Shown: positions 1 to 12,343 of the stretch, one piece after another
How positions within the stretch are numbered: position 1 is the first letter of the stretch
Layout: each line of letters begins with the position of its first letter
NCBI GenBank assembly: GCA_019054805.1
Contig: JAHQIY010000001.1
Coordinates: 9,128,501 to 9,192,500 of the forward strand
From: Brachionus manjavacas
Taxonomy: Eukaryota > Rotifera > Eurotatoria > Ploima > Brachionidae
DNA length: 64,000 nt
Reading direction: 5' to 3'
The notes under the pieces: generated by a model
What the model saw: only the letters and a program-made list of their open reading frames with translations
Database searches by the model: none
What the model was told of the DNA's origin: nothing
Made by a program: the position numbers and the translations under genes

Positions 1-1478
1 AAAATTGTTGACGAACTTCTTGCGGTTGTTGCCACAAATTTAACAGTAGCTTCTTTTGTTTGTCTTTCTTTGGGCTTTTCGGCCTGTTTTTTTGAGATCA
101 GGTCTCGGGCGCGACGAAATTTTTCTTCACGTTCGTCTACTTTTCTCTAAAGTTGACAAAAAGAATTAATTTAATTCCTAAAAAGCTACAAGCTTAAAAA
201 TTACATAATAAAGCTCTCGCCACGAATCATCCTCATCTAGAACTTCGACTTTTTTGAATTCTTGTTCACACAATTTCTTCCACAATTCATCAGTATCCGA
301 AAGCAAATTCTATAAAAAATTCACTATTAAAATTAGATTAAAAATAAAGTTGTAAGACATAAAAAAAAATTAATTCTAAACAAACTGGATTATAATATTC
401 GATTGATTGAAGTTGTTTAGCAGAAGCTCTTTCCAAAATTCTTTTAATCAAGTCAAATGGCACCGGAAACATGCTTTGAGTGTCTTTTTTTTTAAATAAA
501 TTTTTAAAATTTTTATCTTATATAACTTTTTTATATTATTTACTGTATATTGAAATTCTCAGATGTAATTCATCTAGATTATCAATTAAAATTTTTGATG
601 CTAAATCGAAAAGTTTTGTCGGTTGGAGCAGAGAGCCTGTCGGATTCGTTTTACGCCCAGTGTACAACGTTCTCTTGCTGTGTTTATTCTTCAATATTTT
701 GGCTAAGGCTTCGTCATCATCGACTTGATTCAATGGGTTTAGATTGTCGGTATTTAGATTTGAGTTGGAAGTTTTGGACGCGTTGGGAATAAATCTTAAT
801 TTTGGTGCAAGATCATTTGACGGAAGTGCTTCTGCAGAGACTATGTCTTCTAAGCGAGCAGTTGGCATTGGCACAATTGCTGATTTTTCCGATTCATTTT
901 TGCTGGGATTGACTAAATTTTTTTCACTAAAAGCCTGTATAGTTGAAGTTCCATTAAGCTTTGGTTTTTTCGCGGCTATTTCGGTTGCTTCCACAAATGG
1001 CCTTTTTTTCTCGCCACTCTCTCTCTTTTCCTCTTTGGCACTGGATTTTGAATTTTCCTCATTGACTTTTTCGGCCAACGAGGTCACTATGCTCTTCCAT
1101 TTTTTGATTATTTTCTCGGCCCTGGGACTAAAATCCGGATCGTCTTTTTTCTTCAGACTCTTCAGGCATTCTACGATTTCACTTCTCTTGAGTTTAAAAT
1201 ATTTTTTAGCTTGCTATTTGAGAAAGAAAAAAAAACTTCTCACCTTCAGAACTTCCAAGTTCACATTTTCTATGCAATTTAATTCATTCAGGTAGCCTTT
1301 AATCTGCGGGAAAATATGGTCATATGTTATTTAACACAGAGACTGATCAGACCTAGTTTAAGTCTAAATCAGTCTTTGAAATTAGCCTAATTACTTTTAA
1401 GGTATCTCTGGTTTGAGAATATTTGTCAAGTTTTTTTTTAATTTCGGTGAGTTTGTCGAATAATTTTGCGTCGGCCAT
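1..1478 (-). CDS. ELOA: Elongin-A (RNA polymerase II elongation factor subunit), C-terminus off the left edge
   Basis: Elongin A stimulates Pol II elongation and, through elongin B/C and cullin 5, can act as a ubiquitin-ligase adaptor in the nucleus. Six exons on the minus strand: 1478-1395, 1303-1244, 1213-544, 483-386, 309-205 and 146-1, about 387 residues to the edge. Residues 1-90 form a TFIIS N-terminal/LW domain ending in IIKKWKSIV. A Lys/Ser-rich linker follows. A BC-box-like segment (LFDLASKIL, Ala at the usual Cys position) leads into the conserved VPFDLIKRILERA, SIEYYNP and DTDELWKKLCEQEF blocks, then SWRELYY and KPKERQ typical of the family's C-terminus. The ATG at 1478 begins MADAKLFDKL. 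All junctions are GT-AG and keep frame; the second intron is only 30 nt. The family call is secure; the exon 3/4 junction is the least certain. Confidence 0.93.
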
Positions 1479-2535
1479 CTCGAATTGTTCACAAAAAAAC
1501 TTATAAAATCAATTCGGTCATAATTTTTCAAATTGATTTTATTAATTTATGGAATACTTTGATTGTTAGTTGGGATTTGTGTAAAAATTTAAAAAAAAAA
1601 TGAACAAAATATGCAAGTGGATGCTTTAAATTTCGTTTTTTTCTATATTCATTTTTTATAATAATATTTTAATTTCTAAACAGCTGATATATTTTTGAAA
1701 TAAATAATACATATTTATTTTTATAATAAATTATTTAAATTGTTCAATGATAAATGTATATTAATTTTCTATGGACTAATTCCAAATAAGGAACACTAGA
1801 GCTATCACTAAATTTTAGACATCATAAGGCTTAGCCCCATTTCTATAAGCACACTAGCGATATTAGTATTCATTTTTACTGCATTCAATTGTTGCCATAA
1901 AAAAATTATGCTAAAAATTATTTTTTATTTTTATTTCAAAAATTATTGCAAAAAAAAATTTAAAATTTTTTTCACAAAGACTCTTTTTTTGCCTTGATGC
2001 TGTAAACTTTGTAAAAATTCTCAGAATTTAGCAATAATCTTTACTCAATTTGTTTAAATTTTTATTTAAAATTCGAATATCTGTCTGATTTATTATGAGA
2101 CTGTTAATGGAGAACAAAAAAGAACCTAATAAAAAACTAACTCAGTTAAGAGAAAATATGACCAAGATAAAGATTGATACTTTGGGTATTGACCAGAATT
2201 AAATGAGGCCAGTTATTTTTTTCTATGGATAAAACAAATTTATAAAAATTCAACCTTATTTACGATATGATCTCCCAAAAACTATTCTGGAATTATCGAG
2301 TGAAACTCGCGATTGTCCTCCACCATAACATGAACTTTAGTTCCAGTTTCATTTTGATTTTTTTCTACAGACTCAGGATTATGGAACGAACTTACCAAAT
2401 GATAATTCAAAATTAATTTTAAGCTGGAATTAACTTTTTCTTTTACCAGGTAAAAAAATATTCAAAAATAAATTTGGAAATAAAAAATGATTTTTATTAA
2501 AAAATATTAAGATATTTCAAAATATTAATTATCAC
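1479..2535. other. AT-rich intergenic stretch upstream of elongin A
   Basis: No coding exon, RNA gene or clear repeat was recognised. It should hold the elongin A promoter, but no core element stands out in the A/T runs. Confidence 0.5.
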
Positions 2536-3203
2536 ATAAAATTAAACGTCAGAAAAAGTCACAGAGTTTTTTTCTGGCAAGTTAATATAGATTTTGGAAC
2601 ATTTGAGTCTGCCACTCTGGTCGCAGTAATATGTTCTTATTGTCAAATTATCAGACAAATTCTTGTTCTGCTTTGCTCATCGGCATTCATCGATTTCATT
2701 AGCTTTTAGTAATGCTTCTGCCTTCCCCAGATCCTTGCATTCTCGATATTCATTGCGAATAAGTCTTGTTTTTTTTTTGATGGTAGTTTCAAAATCTTCT
2801 ACATCACTTTCTGTTAATTCAGCGTCTTTATGATCTTGATTCATTTATTCGCTTTGGATTTTTTATTTCTAAAGGGTAAAATTGAGGAACTAGACTGAGA
2901 ATTTGAGTCAAAATCGTAATTTTTAATTGCTTGCTGTGGGTTCATTGTATTTTTTAATTTTAGGAATTGATTATACTTTTTTATGATTTTGTTTTCCAAA
3001 AGTGCTAATTTTATTGTAAGTTTAAACGTTTTTGAATATGATCATATCTATCTCAAATAATTAATATTTTAATGTGACAATAAATTAATTAAAAGACAAT
3101 TAATTTATCTTTATGACTAATAATACAATTTCTGGAAAAATTATACTTTTATAGGATCTTTAATATGTAAAAGAAGCATAAAGCATTTATGAGAAAATTG
3201 ATT
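2536..3203 (-). mobile_element. Dispersed repeat, copy 1, carrying a MULE/FLYWCH-like N-terminal fragment
   Basis: About 650 bp that recur almost unchanged in the same orientation at 14808-15473, inside a PDE11 intron. On the minus strand an open segment from about 2845 begins MNQDHKDAELTESDVEDF and, after a stop, continues to NLTIRTYYCDQSGRLKC. The YYC...C pattern resembles the zinc-binding N-terminus of MULE-type transposases or FLYWCH domains. The reading frame is broken, so this is a non-autonomous or dead copy. The family assignment is tentative; the duplication itself is directly visible. Confidence 0.6.
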
Positions 3204-3223
3204 TTTTAATTTTAGGAATTGAT

Positions 3224-3462
3224 CAGAGTTGTTTAAAAGTCTCCAATTAAAGTCCAAGTCATAAAAAAAATTCCAAGTCAGGAATTTTTTTTAATTTGCT
3301 AGATCAGGCTATATATCAAAAAATTTATACTCTTGGGTTGTCTAATGCATATTGATTTGTCATACTTCAGATTTTTCAAACAAAAAAACTATTGAAAAAA
3401 TTTTTTAAAAAATAGTCCGAACTTGGACTTGACTTGAGACTTGTGACTTTTAAACAACTCTG
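3224..3462. mobile_element. hAT-like MITE with perfect 8-bp target duplication
   Basis: An 18-bp terminal inverted repeat starts at 3224 (CAGAGTTGTTTAAAAGTC) and its exact complement ends at 3462. The 239-bp element is flanked on both sides by GAATTGAT (3216-3223 and 3463-3470). An 8-bp duplication with CAG-starting termini is characteristic of the hAT superfamily. There is no coding capacity, so it must have been mobilised in trans. Confidence 0.85.
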
Positions 3463-3839
3463 GAATTGATTATACTTTTCTAAGGAATTTAGTTTCAAAA
3501 ATTGTTTATTTTAGGGAATTTCGTGTCACCAAACACCAAAACTCATTTCACAAACACAAAAATTTTTTTTTTGCTTGACTAACACATAATAATAAGATCA
3601 GTAAAAGAGTCTTTGATAATGTGATAATAGCTTTCAGTTGGTGAATTACTCATTGCATCTTCTGGTTCAGTTAAGGTTGTAATTTCATTTCTCATTTCAT
3701 AGCTTTGTTTGGTAATAATCTAATATTATTTTTTCGGATTTTTATTAAATGGGTATTTATATCAATTATTTGGAAAAGAAATTAAAAATGAGTACATAAA
3801 ATTATTATTGATTATTTGAAAAATAATTTTAAAATTCTT

Positions 3840-4210
3840 CTCTAATTAATGCTTTTTTTGCTAAGGTAGGTTCGCCTCTCTTTCTTTCGTGTCCGAGGGA
3901 AACTGATTTAGCTATTAATGGAGAATTGACTTCTTTTAATCTAAGAGCCATACCAACTACATGCTTGCATATGATTCTTTTAGAAAGCTAGGACAAGCAC
4001 ATTTAGCCTGTTTCCAATCTTGAAAATTCGCCTTATCAAGACACCATATATTAAATGACTTTGCAAAATGATCAAAAGTCGTTTATTTTCCAGATCGGTA
4101 ATGCTTAAACTCAGAATCAGGAATCTTATTAAAATTATCTGAAAGAATGCAAAACTTATCATACTGTTTTCTTCTTCTCAGCATCGGTTTCCTCCTGGCT
4201 GCTGTAATAT
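3840..4210 (-). mobile_element. MULE transposase C-terminal (SWIM zinc-finger) fragment
   Basis: Reading the minus strand with frame changes gives SFNIWCLDKANFQDWKQAK, then CACPSFLKE, a KHVVGMAL-like stretch recovered across a frame break, and KERGEPTLAKKAL. The C-x-C...C-x-H layout followed by a G-R/E-P...K-AL tail is the SWIM zinc finger and basic tail of Mutator-like transposases. Several stops and shifts show it is dead. The related tail at 32190-32410 supports the call. Confidence 0.6.
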
Positions 4211-5198
4211 TCTGGAACAAGCATTTTTTTGTGTAAAATGTTTATTAATTTATTTATGCAATAGTTATTTTTTTTTATTAATTTGTTTGTTATTTCATCT
4301 AAATTCAAGTCATTTTTTTCTTACATTCTGCATCAAGTGAAAAAAGCACATTATAGACTGGTTAAAGAATTCTCAACGGAATTTAGTATCGAATAAAACG
4401 ACCTATCATGACCCATAAGCTTTGCGTCGAAGGAGGTAGTGTTTTTTGAAGCAATAGCACCAATTGATCTAAAAAGTAAAGACAACCTTTTCTGTTTCAT
4501 GCGAGGTGATTATAAATGCAATGAGATGACGTTTTCTAGCTAAATCAGTGAATCCTAAATTAATTAGTGGGTAACAGTATTTAAATATTTTCAATGTTTA
4601 ATAATAATTAAACATAACATAATTTAATAATTTTTTTAATAATGTAGAATATTTTATCATCGATCAACTTTTGTAGCAATTTTTAGATAGTAAGACCCAA
4701 AAGATAATGATCTTCATCGGAATCAGAACCTAGTTTAAAGCATGAATATTACTGATTGACTCCAGAAATAAGAATGCCATTTTCATATTGAAAATTATAA
4801 AGGATAACTCATTAAAGCAACTTTTTATCTTGTATTGGACATTACGATTTTCGCAATACTTCGATGTACATTTTCTATATACTTGCTCCATTTTGGAAAT
4901 TTGGGAATTTAACCATACTTTTGGATTTCATTTTTGAATTTGGTAAAGCTTGCAAAAATTCACTTAGCAAGATTTCTTGTTTCAAATGTCTAATTGATTT
5001 CCAATCAAGAAACTTCAGAATTTTTTAAATGGTCTTAAAAATGGTTTAATTTTCTGTGTTTGAATTTCAAAATGTATCCAATGTTGAAATTACATTGAAA
5101 AAGTGAGATGTTTCAAATATTTTTTTCAGTCTCAAATAAAAAAAAATAATTCAATTATTTTTTTTGTTTAATAATAATAAACAAAAAATAATCTTGTT
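4211..5198. other. Degenerate sequence, possibly more of the MULE
   Basis: No intact reading frame. Minus-strand remnants around 4320-4560 may belong to the same dead MULE, but nothing diagnostic survives. The remainder is plain A/T-rich sequence. Confidence 0.35.
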
Positions 5199-5276
5199 AC
5201 AAGATTTTCCATTCCATTCCTGCAATATTAAATAATAATTAAGTTAATATTGCAGGAATGGAATGGAAAATCTTGT
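5199..5276. repeat. Perfect 32-bp inverted repeat with 14-nt loop
   Basis: The arms 5199-5230 and 5245-5276 are exact reverse complements with no mismatch. The 14-nt loop (5231-5244) is A/T-only except for one G. The core of each arm contains a tandem ATTCC/GGAAT motif. The folded size (78 nt) matches a pre-miRNA or small-RNA hairpin, but perfect pairing is equally expected of a young palindrome or MITE-like insertion. No flanking target duplication is obvious. Confidence 0.85.
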
Positions 5277-5929
5277 TTTATTTTCATAAATTTTGACTTT
5301 AAAATTGTGATATGATGATCCTTAAGATAATATTTGTAGTTTAAAAAACTATCTAGGCTCTGTTTTCCATTTTATATAAATTGAGTTTTTGTTTATCACT
5401 CAAACGAACGTAAATTATCACTTTAGTCAAATCTCCTTCAATAAAGAGAAGAGCACCAGCTCAAGATACTACTCCACAATAAAAAAGGTCGAATTCAGAT
5501 TCAAGGATTCGTAAACAGTGCCAGATAAGAATGTGTAATGGAAATAAGAGCAAGAGCAAGTAATGCATGTTCCATGTGTAAGCTGTATACTTTTGGATCT
5601 TGCACATCAGAAAAGACTATTATTTGTCTAAGATTTGAAAAAAATTAATAATCAATTTTTTATCCTTATTAATTTGACTATCTGAACAAAAAAAAAAATT
5701 CAGTAGTTCATGGCAAAGAAACAACATAATTTCAAAATTCCAAAAAAGCTAAATAGAATAAAAACTTTCCATTTATATTCTCTAATTTATATATCTCTAA
5801 GTTGTGTTTTTTTTTTCTGAAGTAATAAAATTGCTAATTAAACTTGTTTGGTAATGGTTAAATTGTATTTTTGAATAAAATAAATAATACTTCTCATAAT
5901 TAGCATTTTTGTTCTTATTCTATCCTTGT

Positions 5930-6215
5930 GGATAATGGGGAGGCGCTCATCTCCTTTTCATGTACCTCTTTGAGCAACGGCTCCGATCTGAAACAGAGGC
6001 TCAGGGTTAGAAGTTTGCATCGAGATGATCATCTACACCGCAATTATTACCCAGTCGAAACTGGTCCCCCTATTTTTATGATGATAGAGGTTTAAACTCT
6101 CAACCCGTATTGCAGAGATATTTTGAAGATTTTTTCCACCCTCAGCGGGTTTTGAACCCTCGATCCTCTGCTTGCATGACTAACAAGCAAACCATTCGGC
6201 TATACGGCTATACTT
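5930..6215 (-). mobile_element. tRNA-derived SINE
   Basis: The block is much richer in G and C than its surroundings. On the minus strand it starts with an internal Pol III promoter: an A-box-like TAGCCGAATGGT (6202-6191) and a B box GGGTTCAAAACCC (6159-6147), about 31 nt apart as in a tRNA. Between them GCTTG...CAAGC could form an anticodon-like stem, but the loop is 9 nt, so this is not a functional tRNA. The roughly 200-bp body down to about 5930 is not tRNA-related. Confidence 0.7.
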
Positions 6216-6376
6216 TTCAGCATGACATACCTTATATTCATCCCACCATACTTGCATTTTTAACATACCAAACACCTTAATAACATACTATTGTCTGATT
6301 AACAAGAATGGAGGGGCTTCCCAAATTTTAACTTGAATCATCTCGGCAGCAAGTGTAAACAGTTCGCCAAAGAGCA

Positions 6377-6404
6377 TTCAAAATGGGAATATTCCCATTT
6401 TGAA
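6377..6404. repeat. Perfect 28-bp palindrome
   Basis: The left half TTCAAAATGGGAAT is followed directly by its exact complement, with no spacer. It sits in intergenic sequence about 170 bp past the SINE's promoter end. Confidence 0.8.
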
Positions 6405-9400
6405 GATAATAAGTTTTAAAGCTGGAAACGAGATTAAAATTTATCTTTAACTCGCATTTAAAAAATTTTTTTAATCTAAAATATGTGGTAGTAATTTGTG
6501 GATAATAAGAAAATTACAAGAGTCTAAAAGTTTTATGAACAAACCCAAGCTTGTTGGTCTGAAAAAATGAGAGAGTGCATCGATAAAAAATTTAAATTAT
6601 TTTTCTTTAAGCATTTACTTAAATTTTCTTAAATTTAATATATTTATTATGTAAAATTTTATATTTATTTCAAAAATTCAGCATACTTAACAGATTTTTG
6701 ATTGTTCTAAAAAGTATTTTGACTACTACATATCTATTATTGTCTATTTTCCTAAAATTTGCTTTAAATAATTATTTTTCGCGTAAAAAAAACAACACTT
6801 CAAGACTTATTAGGTTCAAAAAAATTAAAATAGTCACTGAGCGAATGTATTCTTCTTATAAATATCTGAACGTGATAACTATACACGAAGAAACAATACC
6901 CAGGAACAAAAATTATTTTCAAAAAATTATCTAATAAAAAATAATCAAAAATATTTATTTAACTAATAAAAATAGACTTAAAAAAGTTCTAACTTCAATT
7001 TAACTAAATAATAGCCAAAAAATTCCATTTATTATTATTTTTGGCCTTTCCAAATGCTGAAAAATTTTTCTCATATTGATATCAACATATAATTATTTCC
7101 TATTTAAATATGAACCATTTTGAAAACTAAACCGAATCGAGTTTGGACTTAATATGCAAGCTGGATGATGATTTTATGAGAATAAAGTTCAGATATCATT
7201 TTAACTTTTTATTTGAAAATTGTTTTAAGTACATTATTTAGATAGGTTTAATTTTAATGAATATCATTTCTGTTTTGAAAACAAATTGCTATATTTTTCC
7301 CAAAATTTTACTATTTTACTTATTTAACTCTTGATGAAAAATCATTAAATTTTGCTCCATAAATTAAGTTTTTAACAATTTTTATATTTCTTAAGCAAAA
7401 AAATAATTAAAAAGCTATAATTTAAAATATCTCTAATGAATTTTTTTTTAAATCTCAATTTTTCTGGTGATCTACAAAGGCTTAAAAATTCTTAATTTAG
7501 AAAAAACATTGTTCTTAATGTTATTATATTTTTAAGATCCAAGTCTTAACATCACATTTTGTTCTCTGATTCTAAATTAGTTATAGATTAATTTTAATCG
7601 AAACTTTAATTTTTTTCCTATTTAAACCATTAAATTTTTGTTATAAATAAATACTTAAAACTCTTTAATATTTTATAATTCCCAATAATCACCAGTTGCT
7701 GAGACTTCGAAAATTTTATCTAAAATAATTTAAAGTTTGCTGTTAATAAAATCTAATTTACCATGAAATCCTTTTTATTATAAGGAAAGAATCTCTTATT
7801 TTTCTACCAAAAGTTAAAATGCAGTTTTATGGTATATTAATAAGTTTTTTTAATTTACATCCAATTTATTATACTTGATTGGATACTAAAAAGTCATTTT
7901 TTATGAAGATTATTTAGAAGAAATTTAAAATATAGAAATTTCAAAAATGTTCAAAAAATTTTAAATTAATAATTACATTTTGAATTTCAAAAACTTGAAC
8001 ATTTGTTTTGTATTTGGATTAAGAGAGACATTTATTTTCTTTAAATCAAATGGAATTAAAAATTTAATATATTTTGGAGATGATAATATTTTGGGATTTG
8101 ATCATTTTTGATCATAGAGATTTGGTTTCTAGTTAATAATATTCTAATGAATTGATTAAATAAAGCATCTAATTAAATTTTTTGAATTTTTCTATAATAA
8201 AAACTATTTAAAAGAATATATTTCATAAATTCAAAAAAAATTTCAAATTTTTTTGTGCAATTTTATATTGTTATTTAAAAGACTATCAACATTTAAAGTT
8301 ATTATTAAATTTTGATTTTTTTGATATTAGAAAATTATTTTTTATAAATTAAAATTGTTTTTTTTTTAATTCGAATCTTTAAAAAAAAACCCAATGAGAT
8401 AAATTTAATTTTAATAAATGATGATCAAGAAAAAAGTTATTAAAATTAAAAAACTTGCCAAGAAGATTGATAAAAAATTTTAATTTTGAAATTTGGTAGA
8501 AAAAAAAAATTTCTTTCAAAAAAATTCAGAATTTTGAAATATTTAAACTAAATTATTCATCTATCTAAAATTTAAATTAAATTAGAAGAGCAATTCATGT
8601 CGTAACATCTTGTTGAGTTCAATGCGAATTTAATTAGCATTATTCTAAAGATTCAAGAAATCAATAAGAATTTATTTTCTGAATGCAAATTATCTCTGTG
8701 TTTAAAAACAAAATTTTTCTTTAAAAATTAAAAAAGGTTTAGTTTTCCGTCATGTTTAAATAAAAAATTAAAAACTCTATCGCAAATTATCTCTAACAAA
8801 AAAACCTTAACAAAATTAGAAAAGCAAAAAAAAAAGTATTTTGCATCTGATTAATTTCTAATAATGCGTCACAATAATCGATTTGGCTCTTCGAAAATTT
8901 CCATATTTCGAACAATTTCACTGTTTCGTGAATTCAAATTTTTTGAGGAAATAATCAGATTTTATAATTCTATTGCGTTAACTCCAAAAATATCTTACCA
9001 GTCATGAAAATAATATCATTCCTAAATAATCTAAATGTTACTTAAGGAGAAAAAATGTTAAGACTAGCGTAAATTCTTTTTTTACTGATAATTTTTAATC
9101 AATCAAGGAAATTTAAAAATTTTTAATAAGCACATCAGGAATCGTTTGATCGAAGAAATTCATTTCGAGGTTTTAAAACCATCTTTTCAACTTTTGCAAG
9201 TGAAATTTGTTTTCGCAATTAAAAAATTATTAAATAGAAGCCGATAAAATTCAAGTTTTTTTCCATTGAGTTTGTTTCAGACTATTGATTTGAGAAAAGA
9301 AATTTCAACGCCTAAGAATCTGTCTGAAAATTTTGAGGAAATTCCCTAAAATTAGATCTCTATCATGTATTATTTCTTTTAATTATATTTTTTAATAAAT

Positions 9401-12343
9401 TACTATTCAATCATCGACTTTTTTTGGTGTTTTTTTACTTGAAAAAAAATTCAATTATAATTTAGATCTAATAAGCTGGAGAACTAAATTAAAAAAAAAA
9501 CTGATTTATTGATTCACGAGGATTCTTTGTCTCTAAAATTTTAATTTTGTTTTTGAATTTCCAATTCATTAAAAAAGATAATCATGTTTAAGTAACATTT
9601 ATAAGCCTCTTAGGATCTACGCAGAATTAAAGAGTCTTGTGAGTTGTAAATTTGAAAGTGCTTCTAGCAGAAAACTAAAACAAAAATATTGTTATTGATA
9701 ACAAGCTTTTCTTCAACTAGAACTGCAAATTAGACCCTAAGCTGTAAATATTTTTCATCTTGTCAAATTTACACTCAATTTGTTCAGAAAGAGTTTTAAC
9801 AAAAAAATTTTTAAAAAATTTATGGAATAATTCATCATTAAATGACTTGACAAATACTGGAAAAATAGAAATTAGATGGCTTTAAATCATTGTAATTCTG
9901 ATAAAAGTTAATTATTTAAAAAAACTAATTTACAAGACTCATTTTTCTTTCAGATAACATATTTTATGTTCGAATGATCCTTTTTTCAGCAATGAGAAGA
10001 ATTTTCATGGCAGCTAAGAAAATAATTGCTGCTAGAAATAATTGTATTTTAAGTTTAATTTGAATAAATAATTTTCTGCTTTTTTGATTAAAAAATTTTT
10101 TTATAAATAAATGTTTAAATTCGTGTATCAGCTAAATACTTACGTCATTTAGATACGAGTATGACAAGGTTAAATTTTTTATATGTTTTTACAAGGAAAT
10201 CCTTTGGGAATGTGAATTTTTCAAACATTAAAAATTAAATTTTATTAGCGGAATTTGGTTTCGGAAGTGACATTGTAACCAATTATTAATATTATTATTA
10301 TTATTTGTTCCGTATTCAATATTTTAAGGTTATGCTCCTTAAAAGGAACTGTGAGACTGTAAGAGCTAATTTCTTTCAATTCTAAAAATAGTTTTTAAAT
10401 GAGTGTTTTGTTTGTAAATCCCTTGGGTTCTTAAATTTAATTACTTTTTAATAGTTAATTTAAAATTTTCCATTCTGATTTCTGAGAGGAAAACTCATAA
10501 TTCTCTTTTAGATTTACGAGACTCAATAAATCCGTTTTAATTTTTATCAACAACAGAAGCTGGTTGCTTGAATTTTTCAAAATTAATGAATTACTCTTTA
10601 TTTCATTTGCATTTTAGCCGATGTTAATACCAGAATGCTTTCCATTATTAGTTTATGTAGGTGCTTGCTGAATCAAGTATCACTTAGTCTCATTTTGCAT
10701 TTAGCTAATCTATTTTTATCATTTTCGCGTCAAATATTAATTTTTAAAAATAATTTAAAAAAAAATAATTCGAAATTTGGTTTGAATTCAAAGCACTGGT
10801 AAAAACGTAGCATTTTTTTCATTAAAGGTTTAAGTGCCTGTCAGCTTGAATGCATTAATTATTAAATAATTAATTTAAAATCACCTACTTGTTAAGGCAC
10901 TTAAAAGTAATTACTTCGATTGCAAATTTACAATTACATTTGCTTTATTTAATAATTTTAATCGGATTTTAACTTAATTTCGAACAGCATTTTTCTTGAT
11001 TTTTAAAAGTAGGATTTTAAATTATTAATGATGTTAAACCATAATTTAAAGCTTAATTTAATGTGACGGAATTAAATCTTGCTATTTTTATAGAGATAAT
11101 TATTTCAAATAAATTTAAATTAAATCTATTATTTGTACTGGAGACAAGATAATATGGAAAGAGATCAAGAATAAGTTATTAATTATTATTAATTTATTTT
11201 TTTCACAAGATAACTTGATTCTGATTTACTTAGAGAGCCTGGAGAGAGCCTTCATCATTTATTAATAATTTAGATTAGGCTTTAGAATAAAAGCATTTGA
11301 TTTCTAAAATTTACATCTAATTTGATCAAGTGGATTTGTATTATGCCAAGCTTGAGCCTTTTCCTGATAGATCAATTAGTCTAAGTATAGAAAATATTTG
11401 TACACGTCAACTAAATTTTTATTAGCATTGGATAGAAATCTATTTTCAGAACGATGTTGAAGATTTGAAGATAAAAAAAGAAGAGGAAGCAGACTCAACT
11501 CTTATGTTAAAAAGACTTTTAACACGCAAGTACTGAAATTAAATTAGATTTCTTCCAATTATCAATATCAATTTACAGATTTTTTCTTGAATCTTGGCTA
11601 TTTATTTTTTCTTATTAAATTTTAGTCAAATAATTTTTTAAAAAAATTAATTATTCTTCGATTTTTTTTTAATTTCTGTTACTTGTATTGGATGTAATAC
11701 TTTTCATCAGTAAATTATCAAGATGAAAATTTTTAAGAGTTTATGAAGTAAATTATTAATAAAATCAAAAAATTTATTTATTTGATTTTTGATTTATTTA
11801 TCCTGATTTTTTTCTATTTTTAAAAATTATTTATTAAAATAAATCACAAGATAACTTACACAAAATAGCTTTTGGTACTTTTCAATTTTAGAATACATTA
11901 AATATTTTTCTGTCAAAATGTGTTTTATAGAAAAAGATAATCAGAAAATATATAAAAAGCAGATAATAATTGTCTTTATTCATGTATAGAATCGAAATAA
12001 TTTATAGAAAAACATTCCGAATAGTATTTCTCCGCTAATTTTGTTTCAGGAGATTATTTTTATTTCCATAAAGAGCTCAATTTATTTTAAAAAAATCAAA
12101 TGAAATTTTGACTTAAAAAACGTAAAAGCAAATCTTTATTTTCTGAGAAAAATTCCAAAAGAATAAGAAATATTCAAGTTTTTTTTATTTTATTAAAAAA
12201 ATTTGTTGTAAAAATTATAATTGACTGTTAGAATATTTTAAAAAATCAAGTAATAAATACAACCATGCATTTTAGATGATAAATATTAAATTATCTGTTT
12301 TTATTTAAGACAAAATATAAATCCGATGATATAAAGTCTAAAA
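6405..12343. other. Long AT-rich gene-free stretch upstream of PDE11
   Basis: Almost 6 kb with no exon, RNA gene or recognisable transposon. The longest open frames are short, low-complexity and lack family motifs. It may contain the promoter and untranslated first exons of the PDE11-like gene, which cannot be seen without transcripts. Confidence 0.5.

Noticed and set aside
744-1295. 183-codon plus-strand open frame
   Set aside because: It lies antisense to elongin A exon 3, which has clear family motifs; the plus-strand product is Phe/Ser-rich with no motif.
5930-6215. Functional tRNA gene on the minus strand
   Set aside because: A and B boxes are present, but the anticodon loop would be 9 nt and the acceptor stem does not close. 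A SINE body follows.
6698-6934. 78-codon open frame in the long intergenic stretch
   Set aside because: A/T-driven composition, no motif, no splice partners.
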